A stretch of DNA of 64,000 bases from Staphylococcus durrellii (lineage in GTDB: Bacteria > Bacillota > Bacilli > Staphylococcales > Staphylococcaceae): assembly GCF_015594545.1 (NCBI RefSeq), contig NZ_JADIIO010000001.1:1798001-1862000 (forward strand), read 5' to 3'. The notes under the pieces are model-generated. The model did no database searches. It was not told where the DNA came from and saw only the letters and a program-made list of their open reading frames with translations. Position numbers and translations under genes: made by a program. Within the stretch, counting starts at the first letter, position 1. Each line of letters begins with the position of its first letter. Below, in pieces: positions 42,839 through 51,421 of the stretch.

Positions 42839-44317
42839 TTATAAAGTTCTTAACCATTGTACAATAGTTGGGATCATATAGCCTGTAGGGCCTTTTGGAC
42901 CGTTATATGATACTTTGTTTATCGTAGCAGGGCCTGCAATATCAAAATGTAAATGCGGCGTTTCGCCAGCAAAGTGACTAATAAAAGTTGCTGCAAATAA
43001 TGCTTTACCTTGCCCGTTTGTATGATTAACTAAATCGGCTACGTCTGTTTGTCTAATTAATCGTTGCTCTGTTGCCGTCATTGGTAATTCAAAGACCATT
43101 TCATCAGTATCACGTGCCTTTTCAAGAATTACTTCTAATGACGTTTGATCGTTGTTTTTAAAAACTGCTGCTTTATCTTCACCTAATGCAGCTACTGCTG
43201 CACCGGTTAAAGTTGCAAAGTCTAATATCATTTTTGGTTTAAATTGATTCGCATAAAACACTGCATCTCCTAGCACAAGCCTACCTTCAGCATCAGTATT
43301 TAACACTTCAACAGTTTCACCACTTAATGCTGTGAATACATCATCTGGTTTCATTGCTTCACCATTAATCATATTTTCTGAAGCCACGATTACACCTATA
43401 ATATTAATTTTTAATTTTAGTAAACGTGCTGCTTCAATCATACCTATCACGTTTGCAGAGCCACACATATCATATTTCATCGTCTGCATACCTAGTTTAG
43501 ATTTAATAGAATAGCCGCCAGAATCGTAAGTTATGCCCTTACCAACTAACGCGATAGGATCCTCATCTTTAGATGCACCATTATAAGTTAACGTTATCAG
43601 CCGTGCAGGATGACTAGAACCTTTACTTACGGCGTGTATTAAACCGAACCCTTCGTCTTGTAATTGCTTCTCGTTTTTTACATCAAGTTGTACTTCAGTA
43701 TTTTTGAAATGATCTATTAACAACTCTGCATAATAACTGGGCGTTAAAATATTAGGTGGCATGTTGCTAAAATCTCTTGCTAAGTTTATCGCTTGGCCTA
43801 TTGATTGCCCTTGTTCTACGGAATCTATAATGTGTTGATCATCACTATGTAAGTTAATCAGTAATTCATAAGGTGCCTTTTTATTTGTTTTATAATTATC
43901 AAATTCATAAATTGAACGTAGGCTCTGTTGTCCAAGTATTTCTGCAACTCTCTCAATTGGCAAACTTTTAGTTTCAAAACTATCAAACAGTAATGAGGCT
44001 ACCTTAACATTTTCAGCCTTAAGAAATTGAAATACATTGCCAAAAACCATTGCCATATCTTTTGGCTTTAATTCTTTTAAATTAGCTAATCCAACCGTAA
44101 TAAGTCTATGTTTTTTATTATTTATTTGTAACTGTGTTTGATATATTTTACCTACTTGACTTCCGATAATATGGTTGTGTTTTAACTGTGATAAATCTTC
44201 AGTAATATCAACACCATCTATAATAATAGGTTTGCCTAGTTGATTTAAATGTCCTGCTACGCCTATTACAAGATTTTGTTCAACTGGTTTGTCTTCTGCG
44301 TTTACTCGAATATTCAT
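42839..44317 (-). CDS. Cytosolic leucyl aminopeptidase (M17)
   Basis: A 492-residue M17 metallopeptidase that removes N-terminal residues from peptides. The C-terminal catalytic domain shows the two-metal centre: Lys and Asp in VGKGITYDSGGYSIK near 260-275, an Asp near 278 (KYDMCGSANV) and the Asp/Glu/Arg motif NTDAEGRLVLGDA near 337-349. The N-terminal 150 residues are the variable regulatory domain. The start ATG has AGAGAGGAAT upstream. A 224-bp gap separates it from the YuiF-type gene, and a hairpin separates it from ndh. Confidence 0.93.
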   Translation of the reverse strand: MNIRVNAEDKPVEQNLVIGVAGHLNQLGKPIIIDGVDITEDLSQLKHNHIIGSQVGKIYQTQLQINNKKHRLITVGLANLKELKPKDMAMVFGNVFQFLKAENVKVASLLFDSFETKSLPIERVAEILGQQSLRSIYEFDNYKTNKKAPYELLINLHSDDQHIIDSVEQGQSIGQAINLARDFSNMPPNILTPSYYAELLIDHFKNTEVQLDVKNEKQLQDEGFGLIHAVSKGSSHPARLITLTYNGASKDEDPIALVGKGITYDSGGYSIKSKLGMQTMKYDMCGSANVIGMIEAARLLKLKINIIGVIVASENMINGEAMKPDDVFTALSGETVEVLNTDAEGRLVLGDAVFYANQFKPKMILDFATLTGAAVAALGEDKAAVFKNNDQTSLEVILEKARDTDEMVFELPMTATEQRLIRQTDVADLVNHTNGQGKALFAATFISHFAGETPHLHFDIAGPATINKVSYNGPKGPTGYMIPTIVQWLRTL

Positions 44318-44345
44318 TTATATCATTCCTCTCTAATTATGATAA

Positions 44346-44372
44346 AAAGCCTATCTTAATAAGATAGGCTTT
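44346..44372 (-). terminator. Terminator between ndh and leucyl aminopeptidase gene
   Basis: Perfect 12-bp stem AAAGCCTATCTT/AAGATAGGCTTT with a 3-base loop and T5 on the minus strand. Confidence 0.85.
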
Positions 44373-44428
44373 GAGTAATACAACAGCATATCCTAACTAG
44401 ATACTACTGTTTTATATTGAATTATCTA

Positions 44429-45637
44429 TTAAAATTTACCTTTTTTGAATGCAAGACCGATACCGCCTAATTTAAATACAGCACGCGTATCGATGACTTT
44501 TTTCATGAAAGCAGCTTTTTTACCTATAATATCTCTACCATAAACGATACCTACACCATCATTAGATCCTAATGAACATACAGTACCTCTATCCACATAA
44601 TCAAATTCTTGTGTTGGTTGGCCTTCTAGAATATGTTTGATATTTTTAGCAACATGTTCACCTTGTTGCATAGCGATTTGAGCTGTTGTTGGTAATGGAC
44701 GTTCTTCTCCAGCTGGAATAAATGCTGCACAGTCACCAATTACAAAGATGTCATCATGACCAGCAATAGTTAAGTCTTGTTCGTTAACGATTCTACCACG
44801 TTTAACGCCGTCGAATGATGCTTCCATTAACTGACTACCACGTACACCAGCAGCCCATACAGATGTATTTGCTTCTAATTGTTGTTCTTCATCATTCACT
44901 TTAACAACGAAACCATTTTCATTACAAGCTACGATTGGAGTAGCAATTTTGAATTCGACACCTTTATTTTCAAGATAATTAACAGCATGATTAACAAGGT
45001 CATCCGAGAACATTGGTAACATTTTTGGCGCAGCTTCAACACAAGTTATTTTAACTTTACTTTGATCAACACCATATTTGTTACATAATTCAGGTATGCG
45101 GTCTGTTAATTCACCTAAGAATTCAATTCCAGTGAAACCAGCGCCACCTACTAAAATAGCTAAATCACGGTCATCTTTTTCTTTAGATGCAGCATAATTA
45201 GCAAATTTATCTTCAATATGGCGCGCTAAGTTACGTGAAGTTAATACATTTTCGATTTGGAAAGCGTGGTCTTTCATACCTTTGATACCAAAAGTTTCAC
45301 TTTCAAAACCTAAACCAACTACTAAAATATCGAAATCAAAAATACCTGCATCAGTTTCTACTTTTTTAGCATTACGATCTATTTTTGTTACTTCTGCTTT
45401 TACAAAGTTAACTTTATCTTCATTAATAACACTTTTAACTGGATAAAGTAAATCTTCATAGCTAATCGTACCTGCTGATGCTTCATGCAACCATGTAGCT
45501 TCATAATGGTAATCATTTTTATTGATTAAAGTAATTTCTGCTTCATCAGCTGAAATTTGTTTTTGCAATTTAGTAACAGTTTGTAAGCCAGCATAACCAG
45601 CACCTAAAACTAGAACTTTTTTACGATTTTGTGCCAT
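44429..45637 (-). CDS. ndh: Type II NADH dehydrogenase (NDH-2A)
   Basis: A 402-residue membrane-associated flavoprotein that passes electrons from NADH to menaquinone without pumping protons; staphylococci rely on it because they lack complex I. It has the FAD motif [17 protein letters not shown] near 9-25, the NADH motif [17 protein letters not shown] near 160, the FAD-closing [10 protein letters not shown] near 293, the quinone-site [15 protein letters not shown] near 310-324 and a C-terminal amphipathic tail for membrane binding. The ATG at 45637 has AGGTG upstream; the GTG start of the longer frame lies in that site. It has its own promoter and an upstream Rex-like operator. It corresponds by position and length to the S. 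aureus 402-residue enzyme. Confidence 0.93.
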   Translation of the reverse strand: MAQNRKKVLVLGAGYAGLQTVTKLQKQISADEAEITLINKNDYHYEATWLHEASAGTISYEDLLYPVKSVINEDKVNFVKAEVTKIDRNAKKVETDAGIFDFDILVVGLGFESETFGIKGMKDHAFQIENVLTSRNLARHIEDKFANYAASKEKDDRDLAILVGGAGFTGIEFLGELTDRIPELCNKYGVDQSKVKITCVEAAPKMLPMFSDDLVNHAVNYLENKGVEFKIATPIVACNENGFVVKVNDEEQQLEANTSVWAAGVRGSQLMEASFDGVKRGRIVNEQDLTIAGHDDIFVIGDCAAFIPAGEERPLPTTAQIAMQQGEHVAKNIKHILEGQPTQEFDYVDRGTVCSLGSNDGVGIVYGRDIIGKKAAFMKKVIDTRAVFKLGGIGLAFKKGKF

Positions 45638-45738
45638 TTTATTCACCTAAGCTTTCATAATTTTTTCTTGCAAACGTCTTTATTAATACCTATTTAGAGT
45701 AATGCTACTCATTAAAGACAATCTTCCATCCATTCATA

Positions 45739-45767
45739 ATTTTATAGTTTTTAAGTTATATTTTCAA
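45739..45767 (-). promoter_or_regulatory. Promoter of ndh
   Basis: On the minus strand -35 TTGAAA (45762-45767), a 17-base spacer and -10 TAAAAT (45739-45744), giving a 5' leader of roughly 95 bases. Confidence 0.6.
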
Positions 45768-45782
45768 GCACTTACATGCATA

Positions 45783-45800
45783 TTGTTTATTTTTTCACAA
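45783..45800 (-). promoter_or_regulatory. Rex-like operator upstream of ndh
   Basis: On the minus strand TTGTGAAAAAATAAACAA matches the Rex consensus TTGTGAA-W4-TTCACAA at 16 of 18 positions. Rex senses NADH/NAD+ and controls fermentation genes and, in Bacillus, ndh. It lies 16 bases upstream of the -35 box, not over it, which weakens the case. Confidence 0.45.
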
Positions 45801-45813
45801 ATCAATATATAAA

Positions 45814-45919
45814 AAGTTGGAACAGCCACACACTTATAGTCAACTATAACCTTAACTCCAACAAATAGCTTGTTATTTATTGAATATGTGACCATCACAA
45901 AGTGTTAGTGTTCCAACTT
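45814..45919 (-). repeat. Large inverted repeat with alternative pairing, downstream of the A-type carrier gene
   Basis: Perfect 11-base arms AAGTTGGAACA (45814-45824) and TGTTCCAACTT (45909-45919) enclose about 84 bases. Inside are a second stem (ACACT 45830-45834 with AGTGT 45901-45905), a small TATAG/CTATA hairpin and a third partner, TCCAAC (45857-45862), that competes for the same GTTGGA arm. On the minus strand it ends in T5. It could be the terminator of the yuzB/carrier transcript or a structured RNA element. Confidence 0.6.
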
Positions 45920-45925
45920 ATTAAA

Positions 45926-46285
45926 TTAACAATCTTCTGGTGAACCAGCGACTTTAGCTGTTTTAAATGAACTACCACAACCACAAGATGCAATCGCATT
46001 TGGGTTATCTATTTGGAAACCGCCACCCATTAGCGATTGTTTGAAATCAACTGTAGTTCCATCCAAGACTGGTTTATCATCTTTATCAATTAATACTTTT
46101 AAACCAAAAAATTCGTATACTTCATCGTTGTCACCTATTGATTCTTCTGCAGACATACCATAAGTTAAGCCTGTGCAACCACCACCGTTAACTTTAATTT
46201 TCAAATAACCATCAGATAGGTCATTTTGTTTAAGCATGTCTTTCACTTCATAAGCAGCCGCTTCAGTTAAATTTATCACTGCCAT
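45926..46285 (-). CDS. A-type Fe-S carrier (IscA/SufA/HesB family)
   Basis: A 119-residue Fe-S scaffold/carrier. The three ligand cysteines are visible: VNGGGCTGLTYG near 33-44 and the C-terminal pair SCGCGSSF near 104-111. Staphylococcal SufA-like proteins hand [4Fe-4S] clusters to targets such as aconitase. The ATG has a GGAGGGAA ribosome site. The upstream yuzB gene ends 13 bp earlier in the same direction, so they form an operon. Its neighbours are ndh, YuzB and, 2 kb away, Nfu. Confidence 0.9.
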   Translation of the reverse strand: MAVINLTEAAAYEVKDMLKQNDLSDGYLKIKVNGGGCTGLTYGMSAEESIGDNDEVYEFFGLKVLIDKDDKPVLDGTTVDFKQSLMGGGFQIDNPNAIASCGCGSSFKTAKVAGSPEDC

Positions 46286-46297
46286 AATGTTTCCCTC

Positions 46298-46534
46298 CTA
46301 AAATATCCAAGTTTCTTCTATGTGAGCATATATTTTTTGTAATAAATCGTCTGGTGATTCACCTTCAACGATATCACCATTTACTAATGCATACAAGGTA
46401 CTTGAACATAATCCACAGTTTTGAAGACACCCATATTCTAGAACATCTACACCAGGATCATTATCAAGTTGGTTATATACATAATCTCCACCTTTCGCCA
46501 TGTTCGAAATGCAGAATTCTACTATTGGATTCAT
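46298..46534 (-). CDS. YuzB/UPF0349 (DUF1450) cysteine-rich small protein
   Basis: A 78-residue protein with cysteines at 8, 36, 40 and 43 (VEFCISN near the start, then [10 protein letters not shown]). Length and motif fit UPF0349 (B. subtilis YuzB), of unknown function. One early Cys and a later CxxxCxxC cluster recall the thioredoxin-like [2Fe-2S] ferredoxin fold, but the exact spacing differs and this is only a suggestion. It is followed 13 bp later by the A-type carrier, which supports a metal or redox role. The ATG has AAGAAGGTG upstream. Confidence 0.85.
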   Translation of the reverse strand: MNPIVEFCISNMAKGGDYVYNQLDNDPGVDVLEYGCLQNCGLCSSTLYALVNGDIVEGESPDDLLQKIYAHIEETWIF

Positions 46535-46983
46535 AATACACCTTCTTATTAATAATCAGTCCTAACATTATAACAACTTTCGTTACTTATGACTATGTTC
46601 TTGCCTTAGTTCTTTTTTAAAAAAATATTAAACTAACTTTTTCTAGTGATTTTTATTAATAATTTTTATCCTTCAAATGGATATTTATCAAATTTTTTGA
46701 GTCAATACTCATCGATATTTTAAAGTTTTTAATTACTACAATTATATATTTTCTGTCTTAAATGTGTCTAAGTTATTTGTAGAACATATTAAAAAAGCAT
46801 ATAATATAGGCGAGTCATTTATTTTGAAAATTGAGTTGATAACTGATATTCAATCATTTTTCATATTAACAAAATAGATTGAAACTTAAAGACTTTAAAG
46901 TATTTTATTCAAACGGGCTGAAATCAAATACTATGTCTTTTGTAGAAATCTGTAAACACATTTATTATTAGAGGGGTATCAAA
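46535..46983. other. Divergent intergenic region between yuzB and the second NDH-2-like gene
   Basis: About 450 AT-rich bases without a gene. It holds the promoters of both divergent units. An inverted repeat AGTATTT (46898-46904) with AAATACT (about 46927-46933) surrounds an ACGGGCTG stretch and sits about 50 bases before the downstream start, so it may be an operator or leader hairpin. No known riboswitch is recognised. Confidence 0.45.
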
Positions 46984-48048
46984 ATGAAGAATTTAGTTTT
47001 ATTAGGCGGCGGCTACGGCAACATGCGTATTATGTCTCACATATTACCAAATGCGTTACCTGACAATTATTCACTTACATTAATCGACCGTATGCCATAT
47101 CATAGTTTGAAACCTGAGTTTTACGAACTGGCTGCAGGTACAAAATCTGATAAAGAAGTACGTATGAATTTCCCGAATTCTGAACGAGTTAACATCGTTT
47201 ACGGAGAAATTAATGATATTAATCTAGAAGATCAGATAGTTACAGCTGGACAAACTAAAGTTGATTATGATGAATTAGTTATCGGATTAGGTTGTGAAGA
47301 TAAATATCATAATGTACCTGGTGCAGAAGAATATACACATAGTATTCAAACATTATCTAAATCTCGTGAAACTTTCCACCATATTAGTGAATTACCTAAT
47401 GGCGCAAAAGTAGGTATCGTAGGGGCAGGACTAAGCGGTATTGAATTGGCGAGCGAGTTGAGAGAAAGTCGTGAAGACTTAGATATTTATCTGTATGATC
47501 GTGGTGAACGAATTTTGTCTCGTTTCCCTGAAAAATTAAGTAATTATATAGAAAAATGGTTTAAGAAAAACAATGTCAACGTTGTACCTAATTCAGATAT
47601 TAACAAAGTAGAACCTGGTCGTATATATAACTGCGATGTACCAGAAGATTTAGACTTAATCGTATGGACAGCTGGTATTCAACCAGTTGAAATCGTAAGA
47701 AATCTACCAATCGACATTAGTAAAAGTGGTAGAGTTATTTTAAACCAATATCATCAAGTACCGACTCACACTAATGTTTATGTAGTAGGCGATTGTGCCG
47801 AATTGCCACATGCTCCAAGTGCTCAATTAGCTGAATATCAAGGCGATCAAATTGCTGATGTAATGAAAATGCACTGGCAAAATAAAAAATTACCTGAAAA
47901 AATGCCTGAAATAAAAGTACAAGGCTTCTTAGGTTCATTGGGTGATAAAAAAGGATTTGCTTATGTTATGGACAGAACAGTTACTGGCCGTTTAGCTTCA
48001 ATCTTAAAATCTGGTGTCCTTTGGATGTATAAATATCATAATGGTTAA
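46984..48048 (+). CDS. NDH-2-like NADH:quinone oxidoreductase (NDH-2B, YutJ type)
   Basis: A 354-residue FAD protein of the type II NADH dehydrogenase family: FAD motif LVLLGGGYGNMRIMSHI near 3-19, NADH-binding VGIVGAGLSGIELASEL near 138 and the FAD-closing VYVVGDCAELPHAPSAQLAEYQGDQIA near 258-284. It is shorter than ndh and lacks its long C-terminal membrane tail. S. aureus has two such enzymes encoded close together in this block; this is the second by position and length. The ATG has AGAGGGG upstream. It converges with yuzD through a shared hairpin. Confidence 0.87.
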   Translation: MKNLVLLGGGYGNMRIMSHILPNALPDNYSLTLIDRMPYHSLKPEFYELAAGTKSDKEVRMNFPNSERVNIVYGEINDINLEDQIVTAGQTKVDYDELVIGLGCEDKYHNVPGAEEYTHSIQTLSKSRETFHHISELPNGAKVGIVGAGLSGIELASELRESREDLDIYLYDRGERILSRFPEKLSNYIEKWFKKNNVNVVPNSDINKVEPGRIYNCDVPEDLDLIVWTAGIQPVEIVRNLPIDISKSGRVILNQYHQVPTHTNVYVVGDCAELPHAPSAQLAEYQGDQIADVMKMHWQNKKLPEKMPEIKVQGFLGSLGDKKGFAYVMDRTVTGRLASILKSGVLWMYKYHNG

Positions 48049-48050
48049 TA

Positions 48051-48080
48051 AAAAGGCTGCTCAAATAAGAGCAGTCTTTT
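48051..48080. terminator. Bidirectional terminator between NDH-2B and yuzD
   Basis: Stem AAAAGGCTGCTC/GAGCAGTCTTTT (one G-U) with a 6-base loop; its T arm overlaps the yuzD stop codon. Confidence 0.85.
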
Positions 48081-48399
48081 ATTGTTCTTTCAGTTTATTT
48101 AAGAAATGCGTTAAGTCTTTCAATTGTATATATCCATCAGCCACATATTCATCATTCATCGTTATAAGCGGATAAAACAACTCATCTTCTTGAATTTGTT
48201 CAATAAAATGTTGATCATGATCCGATAAGTTGTCATTATCTTTTTCTATATCAATATATGTGTATTCAAATTGTATGTCCGGGTATTTCCTACATAATAA
48301 TGGTTGTATCCACTCATATGTATTTCTCGGTGTCGGTGCGTTTACACAACTAGCACACACATTTTCAGCACCATATACTACTACACTCACCTTTCCCAA
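48079..48399 (-). CDS. YuzD-family (DUF1462) thioredoxin-like protein
   Basis: A 106-residue protein with a thioredoxin-like opening, VSVVVYGAENVCASCVNAPTP, containing a CASC (CxxC) pair near 13-16. The rest (YTYIDIEKD, FYPLITMNDEYVADGYI with a cis-Pro position) fits the same fold. B. subtilis YuzD is of unknown function. The start is taken as TTG 48399 because a perfect AAAGGAGG lies 7 bases upstream; the ATGs further upstream have no such site and add unmatched residues. It is divergent from nfu, with about 100 bp between the two. Confidence 0.8.
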   Translation of the reverse strand: MGKVSVVVYGAENVCASCVNAPTPRNTYEWIQPLLCRKYPDIQFEYTYIDIEKDNDNLSDHDQHFIEQIQEDELFYPLITMNDEYVADGYIQLKDLTHFLNKLKEQ

Positions 48400-48503
48400 G
48401 TTAAATCCTCCTTTGGTTTCAATCATAGATTTTTCTTTCATTTTCTATTATAATAAATAAATGAGTACAAGTTGAAATTTTTTACTTGAAAGGAGGCATA
48501 TGT

Positions 48504-48746
48504 ATGCCAACTGAGAACGCAACTATGTTTGATCAAGTAGCTGAAGTCATAGAGAGATTACGTCCATTCTTATTACGTGACGGTGGAGATTGTTCCCTAA
48601 TAGACGTAGAAGATGGAATTGTGAAATTACAATTACACGGTGCATGTGGTACTTGTCCAAGTTCTACTATTACTTTAAAAGCTGGTATTGAACGTGCTTT
48701 ACACGAAGAAGTACCAGGCGTTATAGAAGTAGAACAAGTATTCTAA
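48504..48746 (+). CDS. nfu: Nfu-type Fe-S cluster carrier
   Basis: An 80-residue stand-alone NifU C-terminal domain. The cluster-binding CxxC lies in [12 protein letters not shown] near 51-62 and the family motif [16 protein letters not shown] near 18-33. In S. aureus Nfu passes Fe-S clusters to aconitase and other targets. The ATG at 48504 follows AAAGGAGG; the longer frame starts before that site. The two-palindrome terminator after it also ends the dlt operon. Confidence 0.92.
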   Translation: MPTENATMFDQVAEVIERLRPFLLRDGGDCSLIDVEDGIVKLQLHGACGTCPSSTITLKAGIERALHEEVPGVIEVEQVF

Positions 48747-48764
48747 TAGCCATTAAATATACTT

Positions 48765-48791
48765 AGAGCGCTCTTTTATGTAGAGCGCTCT
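48765..48791. terminator. Bidirectional terminator between nfu and dltD (doubled palindrome)
   Basis: The palindrome AGAGCGCTCT occurs twice (48765-48774 and 48782-48791), so it can fold as one hairpin; T runs flank both sides. The last codons of dltD lie in it. Confidence 0.85.
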
Positions 48792-49954
48792 TTTTGTGTA
48801 TTTAGTGGTTTTTCATGCATATGATGATTGATACGTTGATTAATATATACCCAACCTTTCCAACCAATGTGAACAGCATCACTAATAACATAAGGTTCAT
48901 AGTCTTTATGCGTCATATCATACAATTTACCATCACGAGAGGTAACTGTGTGTTTTATTTTTTTATAGACAGCTCTACGACGTTCAGAATCTATACCGAT
49001 ATGATCATACCATTTTCCATTAGATGGAATACTAACATATTGTACATCTGCACCAGCGGCACGCATCGTATCTACTAATAACGCTAAATCATTAAATTCT
49101 GGGGAATTTTTATTAAATTCATAATTCCTGTTAATCTTTCGCTTATGTGATTTAATTAATTCCCAATATTTATCTCGAATGCCAAATCTATTAGACTTAG
49201 TATGTTGACCACCATATTCTTCAGCGTCAACCTTCATTGTTTGCCATGATCCATTATCATTGTTAATTGGCTTAACGTGTTCGAGTGGTGAAGGTGCTAA
49301 CGGATACGCTGATTTAATAGCCTCTATTTTTAATAATTGATTTTCTTTAAATGGAGATACATAAGAATGTTCTATATTATCAGGATTTTTAGCTACCTGT
49401 CTTAAAAAAGGTTTGTTAGCCACATGTTTAAATTGCAGCAACCGTTTGGCGTAGCGTTGTTTAAGTTCAGGGCTCAAATTGGGCTGTTCAAATAATTTAT
49501 CAATTTGAGTTTGGGATATTCTAGCATTAAAATTCGAGTTGGTTAACCCATGATTAGTAAACCATTGCGGCGAAATAATAAAAGCTAATTTTTTTCCTTT
49601 TAGATTATCGTATTGAGAAGCTAGTCCAACTGCATTAATTAAATCAGTCGAACCTCCCGTACCAATAAGAAATGGTAGTTTTGGTACGTGCTTATGATTA
49701 TGCATCACAATTCCGGGATTAAATGGATCGTCTTTAGCTAGTTCACTCGACCCATAAATAGGATAATAATGATTCGATTCAAATAATTTATTTTGAATGA
49801 GCGTTCCTTTTAACACTTGTTCATTCAGTGACAATCTTTGATCAGCTACCGCCTTGTTTGAGATTAAACCAGTGAACCAACTTGCTGGCAACAATAGGAA
49901 AAGCCCAAACAACAAAAGACTAGCCAATATTGGTATATAAGGTTTTAACTTCAT
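48776..49954 (-). CDS. dltD: D-alanine transfer protein DltD
   Basis: A membrane-anchored extracellular protein needed for D-alanylation of teichoic acids. The 392-residue product has one N-terminal membrane segment (about 6-28) and a SGNH-like domain: the catalytic Ser in [17 protein letters not shown] near 70, GTGGSTD, and the Asp/His region AVHIGWKGW near 365. It overlaps dltC by 4 bases (ATGA) and ends inside the terminator shared with nfu. It is the last gene of dltXABCD. Confidence 0.94.
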   Translation of the reverse strand: MKLKPYIPILASLLLFGLFLLLPASWFTGLISNKAVADQRLSLNEQVLKGTLIQNKLFESNHYYPIYGSSELAKDDPFNPGIVMHNHKHVPKLPFLIGTGGSTDLINAVGLASQYDNLKGKKLAFIISPQWFTNHGLTNSNFNARISQTQIDKLFEQPNLSPELKQRYAKRLLQFKHVANKPFLRQVAKNPDNIEHSYVSPFKENQLLKIEAIKSAYPLAPSPLEHVKPINNDNGSWQTMKVDAEEYGGQHTKSNRFGIRDKYWELIKSHKRKINRNYEFNKNSPEFNDLALLVDTMRAAGADVQYVSIPSNGKWYDHIGIDSERRRAVYKKIKHTVTSRDGKLYDMTHKDYEPYVISDAVHIGWKGWVYINQRINHHMHEKPLNTQKERST

Positions 49955-50187
49955 TTTTGTTGTTCAAGTACTGCAATAATTTTATTTGGCGTTGCCCATT
50001 CATCTCTATCAAAATCCATAATTGAAACTTCAATATCTAATTTATTTTGAATCTCTAATAATAATTCTACAGTTTTAAACGAATCAATAATTCCCTCTTC
50101 AAATATCTCAATATCTGGTTGCTCTTTCACGATGTTATTTTCTGCTACATCGGCCAATAAATCTAAAACTTGTTGTCTAAATTCCAT
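49951..50187 (-). CDS. dltC: D-alanyl carrier protein DltC
   Basis: A 78-residue acyl-carrier-like protein. Ser36 in [13 protein letters not shown] is the 4'-phosphopantetheine attachment site. DltA loads D-alanine onto it, and DltB passes the D-alanine across the membrane. The ribosome site GGAGG lies between this start and the restored dltB stop at 50206, a normal spacing that supports dltB once ending there. Confidence 0.94.
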   Translation of the reverse strand: MEFRQQVLDLLADVAENNIVKEQPDIEIFEEGIIDSFKTVELLLEIQNKLDIEVSIMDFDRDEWATPNKIIAVLEQQK

Positions 50188-50205
50188 ATAAATTTCCTCC
50201 TATTA

Positions 50206-51421
50206 TTAAAACAGTTTGCCTGAAAAGATAAGAAAACCAAAAGTTACAAAGTGGAATGTCACAATAATACTCAGTGCTTGAGTAAATTTATTTTGCCATT
50301 TAGGCGGATGTTGTTTTTTTCCATCTTTCATAGTAGCCGTAACCAATAAACATAAATGCATGATACAAACCGTAAACGATAAAATGCACCTCTAAACCAT
50401 GCCAAACACCCATAATAAAGAAATTTAGAAAAAAAGCGATGTTCGACATTAACAGTTGACTTTTAAACATTTTCTTTTTAGACATATAGAATAGTGCACG
50501 CATATAAATACAATCCCTAAACCAAAACGATAATGTCATATGCCACCTATTCCAAAAATCTTTAATATTTTTTGCTTTGAATGGCTGATTAAAGTTCTCT
50601 GGTGTTTTTACGCCATACAAGTAACTAAATGCAATAGCGAATAAACTATAACCTGCAAAATCAAAGAAAAGATACATACTATAGGCATACATATACAACC
50701 ATTTACCGGTGAAAGTAGTTAATTCGAGTGTTAGTGGTGTAATTGCATAGGTTTGAATTAAATATGCAATAATATATTTATATAAAAAGCCCATCATGGT
50801 GTAATGAATTGCTTTAATTAGTAACTCATTATAATCCTTACCTGTAGGTACCTTTTTGTCATCTTTAATAAAGCGCTTATATCTATCAATCGGACCCGAT
50901 GAGATGGTTGGAAAGAAAGAAATAAACTGAATTAACTTCCATAATTTAATTTCTTTAATTGAACCATCCCGTATTTCCATAAGTAATTGGACACTTTTAA
51001 ATGTCACATAAGAAATACCTAAGAATCCGATAAATGAAACGATTTTACTTTCGTGTAATATTATTTGATAAGGTCCTAGCCATGAACTTTGAATAATTTT
51101 CGCAATAGTTAATGGTAATATAGATAAAATGATGGCTACTATAAACTTTGCGAATGTATTATTTTTCGCATTTGCTTTCCAATAAAAAATAATAATAAAA
51201 ACTTGCCAAATAGTATAGATAATAAAACTCACAAGTTGGGTACTAAAATAACTAATACCAAATAGGTTATGCTTATGAGACGAGAATATAAGTACAATCA
51301 TGAAACACGTAGATAGACCATTATATATGTAACTTCTCCTACCCATAAGCCCTAATACGATGACTGGTAATAGTACTATGAATGCTATTAAGAAAAACGT
51401 TAATGTTCCGTAAGGTATCAT
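50206..51421 (-). pseudogene. dltB: DltB, MBOAT D-alanyl transferase, frameshifted near the 3' end
   Basis: DltB is the MBOAT-family membrane channel/transferase that moves D-alanine from DltC to the outer face. The open frame begins at ATG 51421 (overlapping dltA) and stops after 373 residues at 50300. The MBOAT core is intact, with SFFPTISSGPIDRYKRF near 170 and NRWHMTLSFWFRDC and MGVWHGLEVHFIVYGL holding the conserved His. At codons 369-371 the coding strand has seven A (50312-50318). With six A the frame continues WKKQHPPKWQNKF and then a last membrane helix, ITFHF-type, ending GFLIFSGKLF at TAA 50206-50208. The total would be 404 residues, the length of S. aureus DltB. Real frameshift, phase-variable tract, RNA slippage and read error are all possible. 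Confidence 0.88.
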
